Source of the DNA: Eucalyptus grandis
Taxonomy: Eukaryota; Streptophyta; Magnoliopsida; Myrtales; Myrtaceae
Assembly (NCBI RefSeq): GCF_016545825.1
Contig: NC_052614.1
Coordinates: 16,572,559-16,636,558 of the forward strand
Length of the DNA stretch: 64,000 nt
Direction of reading: 5' to 3'
The translations under genes and the position numbers were made by a program. The notes beneath the pieces were generated by a model that was not told the origin of the DNA, searched no databases, and saw only the letters and a list, made by a program, of their open reading frames with translations. Shown piece by piece: positions 55,265 to 64,000 of this stretch (positions are counted from its first letter, which is position 1; the number at the start of each line of letters is the position of its first letter).

Positions 55265-56874
55265 TCAGCCAATGTATAACTCCTCTAAATTTATTATTCT
55301 GAGGAAAGAATTGAGTAGTTTACACATCTCCAGTGCCTGTGGATGACAAAAATTGCCGGCACGGAACTCTATAACAATGCCATTCACTTCGATCATGCTG
55401 CAACCGGGTAGCTTCTTCATCTGGGCATCCGAGATCAACTTCCTCAAGTGATTAGCCTGATTCTCCCAACCAGCTTCTTTATAAATATTGTACGAGAGTA
55501 CATGAGTCCCGCTATCAGTTATGCCCATATCAGTAAGTTTCTTCCAGATCCTATTCCCGAGTTCTACATTCCCATAAACGCGACATGCATGCAGCAATGC
55601 TCCCCACACATTAGCATCCGCTCCTCCTAGTCCTCCCATCTTCTCCTCCATGAAGTTTTCGGCTTCCTCCACCATACCCGACCTGGCCAAAAGGTCAACA
55701 ATGCATGCGAAATGCTCCGACTTTGGCCCAACACCGTGGACATTACCCATCTCTTCGAAAAGCCTAAGGCCTTCTTTAGTCATCTTGGCATGAGTACACG
55801 CCGTGAGAAGAGCCACAAAGGTGCTCTCTGTGGGTTGTGTCCCATGTGCAGTCATTTTCTTAAATAGCTCAAGAGACTTCACTGCTTCTCCATTCAGTGC
55901 AACCCCGGCAATCATAGCGTTCCATGCTTCGGCATCCTTATCAGATATATTGTGAAAAACAGACAAAGCCAAATCCACAAGACCACATCTTGAGTACATA
56001 TCGACCAGTGCTGTAGCTAAGATGCGGTTCGAAATGAAATTCACCCGCTTAGCATATGAATGCACCCATATCCCTTGAGTGACAGCACCGAGATGCGCAC
56101 AAGCAGTGAGTACACTAACGAGAACAGATTCATTAGGTTCAATACCCACTTCTTGCATCTGCCTGAATAAAGAGAGAACCTCCTTAAAGTCGCTGACTCG
56201 AGAGTAAGCTGCCATCATCGCACTCCACGATATAACATTTCTCTCGGGCATTTCGTCGAACAAGAGCCTCGCATTCTCCAAGTCCCCGGCTTTCCCATAC
56301 CCATCGACCAGTGCAGTCCATGTGACCACATCCCTCACGGTAGTTCCATCAAACAGCTTCCGCGCATTCCCCGAATCACAAACCGACGAATAAAACTCGA
56401 TCAACGCGCTAACCACAAAAGGGTCGACATGATACCCGAACTTAACGACATGCGCATGGACCAGCAAACCAATGGACTTCGAATCGGGACCCAAAAAGAT
56501 GCAAGCTTTGATCAGCGGCGGGAAAGTATAATTATTGCCCTCGACCCCAGAACCCAACATAGCCGAGTACAACGACACCGCCGCAACAGGGGACCCGGAT
56601 TGCACGTGACCCTGATCATGGTGTTGTACATGAAGGTGTTGCGGCAACGGAGGTGCTCGAAAATGGAGCAGGCGTAAGAGAAGAAACAGGGGTCGCCGGA
56701 AGTGGCGGCGACGGAGAGAAGAGGCCCGATGGCGGATGGGTTTCTTTCGGGGCGGTGGAGCTTGAGGATGTGGGCATGGAGCTGCTTGAGTTGGCTCAGG
56801 GTCGTGCATTTCCTCGCGAGGGAAGTGAGGGTGGCGGCTTGGCTGGCCGTGATGGCCTTCTGAGTCATTGGCAA
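55265..56874 (-). CDS. PPR protein, PLS class with E domain, frameshifted
   Basis: Intronless. The better start is 56874 (MPMTQKAITASQAATLTSLA), which gives the N-terminal KCTTLSQLKQLHAHILKLH typical of PLS PPR proteins and runs to NTFMYNTMIR; the longer frame starting at 56881 is the wrong phase there. The frame breaks at a C-run (56610-56612) and continues GHVQSGSPVAAVSLYSAML. PPR motifs follow (DVVTWTALVDGYGKAGDLEN, NVISWSAMMAAYSRVSDFKE, DAEAWNAMIAGVALNGEA), then E-type motifs (VWGALLHACRVYGNVELGNR, LPGCSMIEVNG). One restored base gives about 536 residues. Same strand as the first PPR gene, 0.6 kb upstream of it. Organelle RNA processing is the family role; target unknown. Confidence 0.86.
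56610..56612 (-). other. One-base frameshift in the second PPR gene (C/G homopolymer)
   Basis: Minus strand reads atgatcagggtcac; four G would give NTMIRGHVQSG in one frame. This is the only break in the gene. Confidence 0.8.
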
Positions 56875-57011
56875 TGGTCAAGCCTGGTTCATCTTCTTGG
56901 TGTCACTCCAACGCAAAGAGACTACATTTGTTTCTCCTTCGTGTCTTCGTAGTGACTTGTTCGCGTCATTGAATGACGCGGCTTTGACCTCAGATTTGTC
57001 CCATAATATTT

Positions 57012-57400
57012 CTAGGAAAAAGTGGCATAAACAACCCGTTAAATTATAACGTGATTTTTTAACTTTTAAATTGCCCGATATCATTTTCTTGAACTTTAGT
57101 CCAATACAATGTTGTCATTGATTCATCAATATGGTTTCTGAACTTTTGATATATATGTTCAATGTTGTTCTTAAACTTAAATTACTAGAATGATAGTATT
57201 GGATATTTTGATATAATTTAGGAATTAATTTGAGCATTACCAGAAGTTTAACAACTATATTAAATAAATTAAAAAGTTCAAAGATAACATTACATATTGA
57301 CTTATATTTAGGGCCATATTAAATAAATTAAAAGTTTTGAGGCCACATTGTGTGTTGAACCAAAATTTAGAGATTATTTGTGTCATTATCCCATATTTTT
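57012..57400. mobile_element. MITE with diverged terminal inverted repeats
   Basis: The left end ggaaaaagtggcataaacaa and the right end, reversed, gggataatgacacaaataat are related, and the interior has paired strings (taaattaaaaagttc and relatives) in an AT-rich context. It lies just upstream of the second PPR gene. Confidence 0.55.
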
Positions 57401-57559
57401 ATGTGCACACAAAGCATTACTCTACACATGAGAATCACACGATTAAATGAATTGCATGTATTGGGTCCACATGTATCGATATAATTAATTAATTTGCCTT
57501 GTATAGTGTTTATACTAAGTTGAATATGCATAATCAAAATTAATAGGTTCTATGTAAAT

Positions 57560-57890
57560 CTTCTCAGGTCGGATACAAATTTAGTTTAACATAAGTAATA
57601 GATCCATGGAATATGTGCTCACAACCATATCCATAAATCGAATCATGACAATTGAAAATTATGAACTTAGGTAGAACTCACATGATTACACTTGATTTAT
57701 CCATTCAAGTCTAGACAAAGAAAATATCCCCAGTAATGGACCTCAATCGCATTGGATTTGATTAATTTAAAATTTTCATGGAGATCCACACAATAAATGG
57801 GCATGATTTTTATAGACTCATTCTAGTGAATTGAATCATATCGAAAAATAAATTAATGCATCAAGTGTTTAGAAACTACTTATAAAAGAA
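57560..57890. repeat. Dispersed repeat (partner 63410-63740)
   Basis: Landmarks in order: gatccatggaatatgtg (57602; catccatggaatacttg at 63459), ttatccattcaagtctagac (57698; 63553), aatatccccagta (57723; 63575) and catcaagtgtttag (57859; 63708). Unknown element; both copies precede another mobile element. Confidence 0.75.
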
Positions 57891-58127
57891 CCCAACCACG
57901 TGTAGCGCAATTGGTGTGCGTTCTTCCTTCCATCACAAAGGTCGTGAGTTGCCTCTCGTTTCTGAAGTATCAAGTAGGAAAACCTAGAGTTGAGGTACTA
58001 AGCTAGTCTTTCCTAAAATATTGACGCTTGGTTCGGGGTGTACTGCACACTCTACGAGCTTTGGGCTGCCCAGCGGGCCCTGTAGATCCTCGATTACCAA
58101 AAAAAAAAAAAGCTACTTTTAAAAGAA
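57876..58127 (+). mobile_element. SINE (family D) with 15-bp target duplication
   Basis: The body is 57891-58112. Box A-like tgtagcgcaattggtgtgcg, a degenerate box B (ggtcgtgagttgcc), and a tail of 13 A. The flanks ctacttataaaagaa (57876-57890) and ctacttttaaaagaa (58113-58127) differ by one base. Confidence 0.85.
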
Positions 58128-58560
58128 AAGGTTAATATGTATATATATCTTAAGTAGTAGTTTTCTATAAAGATTTTGCGATACAGCAGTTGGTGACGCT
58201 TCCTCCTTGATAGTGATCGTGGGACGTAATTTCTTCATTGGACTAATATGACTATATATGGGTAGAGTAAGTACTTACTTATCAATTGGTAATTTTTCTC
58301 ATTATTTCGGTATTACTTTTATACCATGAACAACAAACTCGAACTATCTTTATAGTCGGCGGCTGACTTGGAAACTGCTATTTCTTATAAAAATATCTCT
58401 GACCATTTCCATAACTGTTAATTTCTTCAATCAATTACTAATGTTAATATGAAAAGCTACAAAAAAAATATATAGCTTGATCACACGACTATTAAGTCTT
58501 GGGACACGAAATAAGTAAAATTTAGCAGAGTCACACATGTGACTAGAAAAGTTATGGGCA
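58128..58560. other. AT-rich upstream DNA
   Basis: No gene recognised. It may contain the promoter of the GC-rich leader that follows. Confidence 0.35.
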
Positions 58561-58932
58561 ATGCCGGCCGTGCGTTTCCTTCCAACTGCGGTTCTTCTCT
58601 CTGGCTGGTTGAATGGAGAAGGCCGGAGATCAGGACAGCGCCGCCGTGAAGATCGCCGGAAGTGGAACGGTCGAGCGCCGCCCCCGCGTTCTGGGGTTGC
58701 CGATTGTCTCTCCAGCTTCTTCTCCCTCTCAGGAGCCCCAGGTTGCTTCTCTCTCTTCTCCGCAGCAATCACGTCCCGAGTTCATTGCGCTGTTAAGACT
58801 TGTCAAGTTTCAATTTTTTCTGAGCCAGAGAAGGCATATATAAACGTGCGAGTTTCCAGTTTGCTGTCTTTCTTCTTAAGGATTTTGATTCTCTCTCTCT
58901 CTCTGTCTCGTAGCTTAACGAGAGTTCCGTAG
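58561..58932 (+). other. GC-rich leader upstream of the FRS pseudogene
   Basis: A GC-rich patch with open frames in two phases (58561-58932, 123 codons; 58613-58843, 76 codons) followed by a CT microsatellite (58891-58907). It looks like a 5' UTR or first exon of the FRS locus rather than a separate gene; neither frame resembles a known protein. Confidence 0.4.
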
Positions 58933-59439
58933 CCCTTAACTTGGTATCTGGAATTGCATTCATTATAAACAATGATGCTGGAGCATCTCTTGATACTTCA
59001 TGAGCTGGTAATCTGTGGGTGATTGGTTAATATTTGATGAGAAATTGGGCTCTCTCTAGGAAGAGAAGGTCCAATTTTTGCTGTTCAGTAGTGGTCGCTA
59101 TATGGATTATGGGACGGTTGTGTTTATGGATCATGTCTGTGGGTTACTGAGGGCTCCACTGAGGGCTTTAGGTCTGATTTTCTTTTTAATTTAACACCTG
59201 GTTGAGAGATAATATGAAACCAGAGAATGCAAGCAAAGAGATAACAGAAGGGGTGTAGATCTCTTCTTCGTAGGAAAATCTTTAATGACCTGCGATAATG
59301 TGTCAAATGAAAATTATGCTTTTACAACTTATGAATCTCATGTTTTGATGATTTCCTACACATCCTTTTCTGTGTTGTAGAACATGACGGTGCCCATCTT
59401 TGCCACTAGATACACAATCTCCTGAAAAATTTTGAGTTT

Positions 59440-62111
59440 AAAGTAGGGATGGTCTTTTCAAGTGAAGTCGAAGCATATCATACGTATGTGGCGTATGCAT
59501 TATGTAAGGATTTTGGAGTTCGAGGAGAAATCACTTGGTGTACTTTTTGTGTGTACTTGTGAGGGTTTCTCTTGCCCTACACCTGGCCAGCAAAAAGATG
59601 GAAAGGACTGACAACAGGTGCAGTTGTCTTGCACATATTCTATTTAAGGTTGATAATGGTGTTCATGAAGTCATGTAGTACATGTCTGAGCATAATCATG
59701 CATTTCTCCCAGAAAATCAAAGGCACCTGATAAGATGTGGAATGATGATATTAGATCCAAGTAAAGGAGTCTTGGATGACATGGCAAAAGCCAGCATTGT
59801 AAATTTCAGTCATATAACTTTTTGGAAAATGAAGATGGAGGATGTAGAAATGCAGGGTTTAGTTTGCATGGTAGCCATAATTTCTTGCCAAGTCAAAGTT
59901 TAAGTATTGCGAGGGGCAAGATTGGCAAACTCTCTTGAATCATTTCATGTACATGCAGATGCACAATCCCATGTTTTCTTATGATGTACAAGTAGATCAA
60001 GATGGCAGGTTGACAAACTTATTTGGAGAAATAGTTTGTCTTAATTTGATTATGATTGTTTCGGTGACAATGTGATGTTTGATACCACATATCATGTTAG
60101 TAAATATAACATGATATGTGCATCTTTTGTTGGGGTTAATCATCATCTGAAGAATACCTTGTTTGGGTGTGCTCTCTTATTAGATGAGACGGTAAATTCA
60201 TCTATATGGCTATTTGATACGTTTTTGGAGGCAATGGGAAATGGGGCACCCAAAACGATTTTCATTGACCAAGACGAAGCTATGGAAAAAAGCTGTTGAA
60301 AAGGTGTTTCTGAATGCACAACATTGTGTATGCACATCACACACTGCAAAGCATGCTGCTAAAAACATCCCCAATCTTTATGACAAGCCTGAGTTTGGGG
60401 ACATTTTCTCAAAACTACTATTTGGCTGTGAAACAGAGTTCGTATTTGAATCCACTTGGAAGGAAATGGGCACTAAGGAAAACTCTTGGCTTAACAGACT
60501 ATATGAATCGAGAAATAAATGGAGTGTGGCCTTTGGTGGAGGTATATTTTCATGTAGTATCAGATTAACTAAAAAGAGCGAGGGCTCAAGAAATATCTTC
60601 TGGCTGATGCCTGCTAATAGCATGAACCTCATTGGATTTGTCCACCACTATGAACAACAGGTAAAATATATAAGGGAGACTGAAGTTTGAGATGATCACA
60701 ATTCTCGAGGTAAGCCAAAATTGGTTGTGTCAAATAATGCAATTTTGACACAAGCTGCATTGGCATACACTTGTACCATATTTTCCAAGTTTCATGAGGA
60801 ATTATTGCAAAGTACGTCAGAACGAGTTTTGAGATGTTGTTCTGATGGGGCAGTCTCTGAATATACTTTAGTTGCCAAGGGATTCCTGGGCAAAATGTTG
60901 TGAGATTTGATTCTGTTAATTTTTTAGTCTCTTGTGGATGTAAATTTTACATCATTTGAATCAAATGGGTGGTTGTGCCACCATGCTTTGTATGTACTTA
61001 TTGGAAACATTAAGGTTACAAAAATCCCATTGGCTTTTGTTTTAAAGAGATGGACTAAGGGTGCCAAGGATTGTATAGTGGATAATGACTCTCCACAAGT
61101 ATCACAATGTTCATCAAAGATTGGTCGTTATTCCACATTGATGTGAAAAGCTTTTGCCATGGTGAGCTTGGCTGCTGAAGATGAAGATACAATGAGAATT
61201 GCAATGCAAAATTTGCACAAGATGGTGGAGGAAATTTTAGGGCACAAATCCAATCTTTTGACCAAAGATGGTGAAGATAACAGCGACAAGGTTGTGAATG
61301 GTAATGAGGTTTTTTACTCCATTAGTGAAACATCAATGGCAGATCACCCTTGAAAGAAAGCAAAGAAAGTAATGGGTGATGGGGTTGAGAGTAAGTTGGA
61401 GAGAAAAAATAAAAAATCATCCAAAGGAGTAACCTCAAGCAAAATACAAAGTCAAGGTGATTGGGATATATTGCATAATGACTTTACTTCCATTAATAAT
61501 ATGAGCTATTTTACTTTACACTCCATGTAACAAAAATTTCATTCTGTACTAAAGAGCTGGTTGTTAGTGCTACTCTCTGGATGAAGCCCATTTACTGACT
61601 CATTAGGCACATTCAAATCAGCACTAAAGTGTCTTCTCTCCTTGCAATTTTTGGGGTCCAACTACAAATCTAAGTCTCAATATATCTTCTCTTGGCCTGA
61701 GATGTGCTTTTCCATTTGATTAACGAGACCATTTTACTTATCTAGATGTAAGAAGTGTTCACCATTCACCTGGGTTTGGGAGTGGCTCTTACCCATTTAC
61801 TGAGCCAAGTACATATGTGAACTTAATCTACAGTCCTGCTGTTGTAGCATTCTTTTATATTCCTTTGCTATTTGACGTTACTGATTGATGCAGATGTCTG
61901 AATATTGCAACACGGCATATGCAGGTGTACTGAGTCAGGTGCTATATGCACAGTGAGAAATTTGACATTTTCATGCGACATTTTTTAAGCAAAATGTAAG
62001 AATTTATAATATTTTTCTCTTTTGCAGGGATCATCATATTCTTATCAATATCTTGGCAGAAATGTAGCCAATGAATCTGAAGGAACTAACATGCAAGGTT
62101 TACAAGGTTGA
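59440..62111 (+). pseudogene. FAR1-RELATED SEQUENCE (FRS) transcription factor, pseudogene
   Basis: Plus-strand translation, across frame breaks, gives the FAR1 DNA-binding zinc domain (VGMVFSSEVEAYHTYVAYAL, CEGFSCPTPGQQKDGKD, MSEHNHAFLPENQRHLIRCG), then the MULE transposase-like domain (FVGVNHHLKNTLFGCALLLD, WLFDTFLEAMGNGAPKTIFI, DQDEAMEKAVEKVF, HAAKNIPNLY), a decayed SWIM finger (VDVNFTSFESNGWLCHHALY) and the C-terminal helix (MVSLAAEDEDTMRIAMQNLH). A possible last exon is 62029-62111 (SSYSYQYLGRNVANESEGTN). FRS proteins are nuclear regulators derived from Mutator transposases, about 650-850 residues. At least five stops or frameshifts. The HCH zinc-ligand pattern is lost in places. Confidence 0.85.
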
Positions 62112-62560
62112 TCAATCCATCGCTAGAGGCAGAGTAAATATGGTTTTGTGGGTATAGAATGTCTAACTTGGATACATGTATAGTATATCTCAGGACAAGT
62201 AAGCAATTTGTGCATGGAATGTTGATTATATATATCAGTATTATGTAAGCTGGTTTATCTTCACATGCGGAGTATATTACTGTAGACCCTCTGTTACAGT
62301 CATCCCTGTTTTGAGTGCTTCACAGGGATCCTATGCTGTATATTTTTTTTTCTGGTCATCCGATGTTTACCTTTGGCAGGCTCCCTTGGGAATGTAATTG
62401 TAAGAGAAATTAGTTACACAAACTGTTTGGGTAGGATTCATCTGTTCGTGATGGCGCACTTCTTGTGATCTATTTTAAGATTGCTTGGTTTCTTTACACG
62501 TAAACAGCATATTATTCATGCACAATTCGTATTATTTCTGGTACAAGTTCCGCGCTTGAA
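62112..62560. other. 3' flank of the FRS pseudogene
   Basis: No coding seen. Confidence 0.4.
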
Positions 62561-62569
62561 TAAATTATG

Positions 62570-62815
62570 GATGTCATGGCTCCAAGAATGGCATTTCTTT
62601 TGATAAATGTCCGAGTCATCACTCTGAGAATTGAAGTTCCTCTGATGACTGTCTGAACAGAGAGTTCAAACGGTAGCCCAAAAGAATACTGTGATCTTAC
62701 TCTAATTAGCATTAGAGATGCTCCTGTGCATTGGCCACAAGGATTCGAACCTTTTGGATAAATTCTTTTCCATTTCACTCGTGTCAAACTACTTTACCAA
62801 GTGACCCAACATCAT
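62570..62815 (-). mobile_element. Possible SINE (tRNA-derived head)
   Basis: On the minus strand ggtcacttggtaaagtag (box A-like) is followed about 45 bp later by aggttcgaatccttg (box B). About 200 bp of unrelated body follow. A poly(A) tail and target duplication were not clearly seen, so this could be only a tRNA-like remnant. Confidence 0.5.
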
Positions 62816-63023
62816 TTACTAATTATAGATTTTTCACTATCCTCGTCTTTCCTGCTCGACCTGGATCTGCTTGATCGGAAGTGAATTTGCTGTTAACCAT
62901 TTAAAAGCTTTGTTGCTAAGATTTGGTAGAGAAACCGAAAACTATTGCATGAAAGCTACGATGAATCACACAAACGTGACCGATTGTCCGGTTAAGTTGT
63001 TCGACGACGTGAACTCATTCTTC

Positions 63024-63130
63024 CGTGATTTTAACCATCTTCTTCCCAATATTTTCTCCACCAAATAGTCCTACAAAAGCAGAGGGAATGCTCTCCACGA
63101 AATAGCTTGAGATATCATTTGTGTCTCACA
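63024..63130 (-). pseudogene. Alkenal/phenylpropenal double-bond reductase, last exon fragment
   Basis: The minus strand reads SSYFVESIPSAFVGLFGGEN, IGKKMVKITEE, stop, the C-terminus of the reductase family and homologous to the end of the 32.3-34.0 kb pseudogene (LFHGDNIGKKIVKIAEE). The upstream part of the exon is missing and the neighbouring block at 63150-63390 is also shared with that pseudogene. Confidence 0.82.
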
Positions 63131-63149
63131 GCTATTGTGCGTTCTGCAA

Positions 63150-63390
63150 GATACTGATCCAAGGTCAGCACTTCGTCAATTCTTGAACCTCTTAAGACAT
63201 ATCCTTGTTCAAATGTGCTCCCCTATATAAGTCAAACGTGTACTTTTCTGTGACATATTGCTGCAATACACGAGACGATTTCAGAACTATTTGGGGTTCT
63301 TATCTTTCTTCTGTTATCATCAGTTAATTGTAACATTTATTTGCCAGAATAACACGGCTACTTAAGCGCACACATTCCAAAATCCTGATA
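63150..63390. repeat. Block shared with 33290-33480
   Basis: Same ordered strings as in the intron region of the 32-34 kb reductase pseudogene; likely ancestral intron of a second reductase copy. Confidence 0.65.
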
Positions 63391-63409
63391 ATGGAGACTG
63401 GTATGGTAG

Positions 63410-63740
63410 GTCCGATGTAAATCCCATCAAGTCCGACCCAAAATGAGTTATGTGCTACATCCATGGAATACTTGTTCGCAGCCAGATTTGTAAATCATAT
63501 CATAGGACTGAATATTTTGGACTTAGATAAAACTAATGAGATTACACCCGATCTATCCATTCGAGTCTAGACAAGAATATATCCCCATATAGTTGATCTC
63601 AGGTCAAGTCATGGCTAATCTAAATATTTTCACTGGGACCCTCACGATAAATGGCCGTAATTGTCATTGAGCCGTTCATGCAAATCAAATTATATTGAGA
63701 AAACATATATCAAGTGTTTAGTAACCATTTATTATATATA
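63410..63740. repeat. Dispersed repeat (partner 57560-57890)
   Basis: See 57560-57890. It is followed directly by a TIR-element end, whereas the other copy is followed by a SINE. Confidence 0.7.
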
Positions 63741-63746
63741 TAGGGC

Positions 63747-64000
63747 GACACTATTTCCACTCCTTAAATGACTAAATCCACCTTATTTACACTAAAAGAC
63801 AAAACTATCCTCAATCTTTTAATTGCAATTTTAGATAATGGCCACACTACTTTTTTCGATTTTTGTCTTTTTCTATGTAGGATAGTTACAATAATTAAGA
63901 ATTTCACCTTTTTTTTTTTTTTTTAGCTTTGATATACTTATAACGCTTTATATGCTCTATGTAAAATTATCATGCTAACAGTAAGGAAAAAAAAATGCAT
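63747..64000. mobile_element. Left part of a second copy of the 28.5-kb TIR element
   Basis: gggcgacactatttccac, aaatgactaaatccacc, ttatttacactaaaagacaa and later strings match 28515 onwards. The element continues beyond the window. Confidence 0.75.

Noticed and set aside
56613..56881. Start at 56881 for the second PPR gene
   Set aside because: That frame gives a Pro/His/Arg-rich peptide upstream of the frameshift; the frame from 56874 gives the family-like KCTTLSQLKQLHAHILK segment.
56653..56952. 99-codon plus-strand frame
   Set aside because: Shadow of the 5' end of the second PPR gene.
62730..62800. tRNA gene on the minus strand
   Set aside because: Box A and box B are present but acceptor and anticodon stems are not; a SINE head is more likely.

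Overview
The window is plant nuclear DNA from a dicot. It has intron-rich, AT-biased sequence, spliced fragments of plant-only gene families (PLS-class PPR, RLCK-IX kinase, TIR-NB-LRR, CYP82 P450, FAR1-related, PEX22) and many plant transposons (L1-type LINE, SINEs, a TRIM, a solo LTR, Mutator-like MITEs). The style of the TNL and kinase fragments would fit Myrtaceae such as Eucalyptus, but this is only an impression. No rRNA, true tRNA, CRISPR or prokaryotic feature was seen.

Layout. 0-7 kb is a graveyard of duplicated blocks with a CYP82 N-terminal fragment and LRR and NB-ARC pieces of TIR-NB-LRR resistance genes. 7-9.2 kb is AT-rich repeat DNA. 9.24-16.38 kb is a tandem array of about nine long palindromes (roughly 0.55 kb each, period about 0.68 kb), itself invaded by a SINE and a complete TRIM. 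16.75-19.45 kb holds a 5'-truncated receptor-like cytoplasmic kinase gene on the minus strand, with a frameshift and a stop in its P-loop. 19.74-24.92 kb is a decayed L1-type LINE on the minus strand carrying a SINE with a 17-bp target duplication. 25.8-31.9 kb is a mosaic of TIR elements, a partial LTR and tandem duplications. Broken copies of an alkenal/phenylpropenal double-bond reductase lie at 28.1, 32.3-34.0 and 63.0 kb. Three clean internal exons of PEX22 lie at 35.06-35.85 kb. 38.6-39.6 kb is a 460-bp tandem duplication. 40.2-42.6 kb holds three decayed copies of an unrecognised membrane-protein gene, two of them head-to-head as a large inverted repeat. 43-46 kb repeats blocks already seen at 1-7 kb. 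46.63-51.1 kb is a nest: a Mutator-like foldback element split by a 3.5-kb solo LTR and hit again by a SINE. 52.3-56.9 kb holds the two best genes, both intronless PPR genes on the minus strand, each broken by a one-base loss in a homopolymer. 59.4-62.1 kb is a FAR1-RELATED SEQUENCE pseudogene.

The most likely functional loci are the two PPR genes (organelle RNA processing or editing), if their frameshifts are sequencing errors. Nearly everything else is relic or mobile DNA. The most unusual structure is the palindrome array at 9.24-16.38 kb: if transcribed, each unit could fold into a hairpin with arms of up to about 265 bp, so it could be a small-RNA source or a foldback satellite. The head-to-head inverted duplication at 40.46-42.1 kb could behave in the same way.
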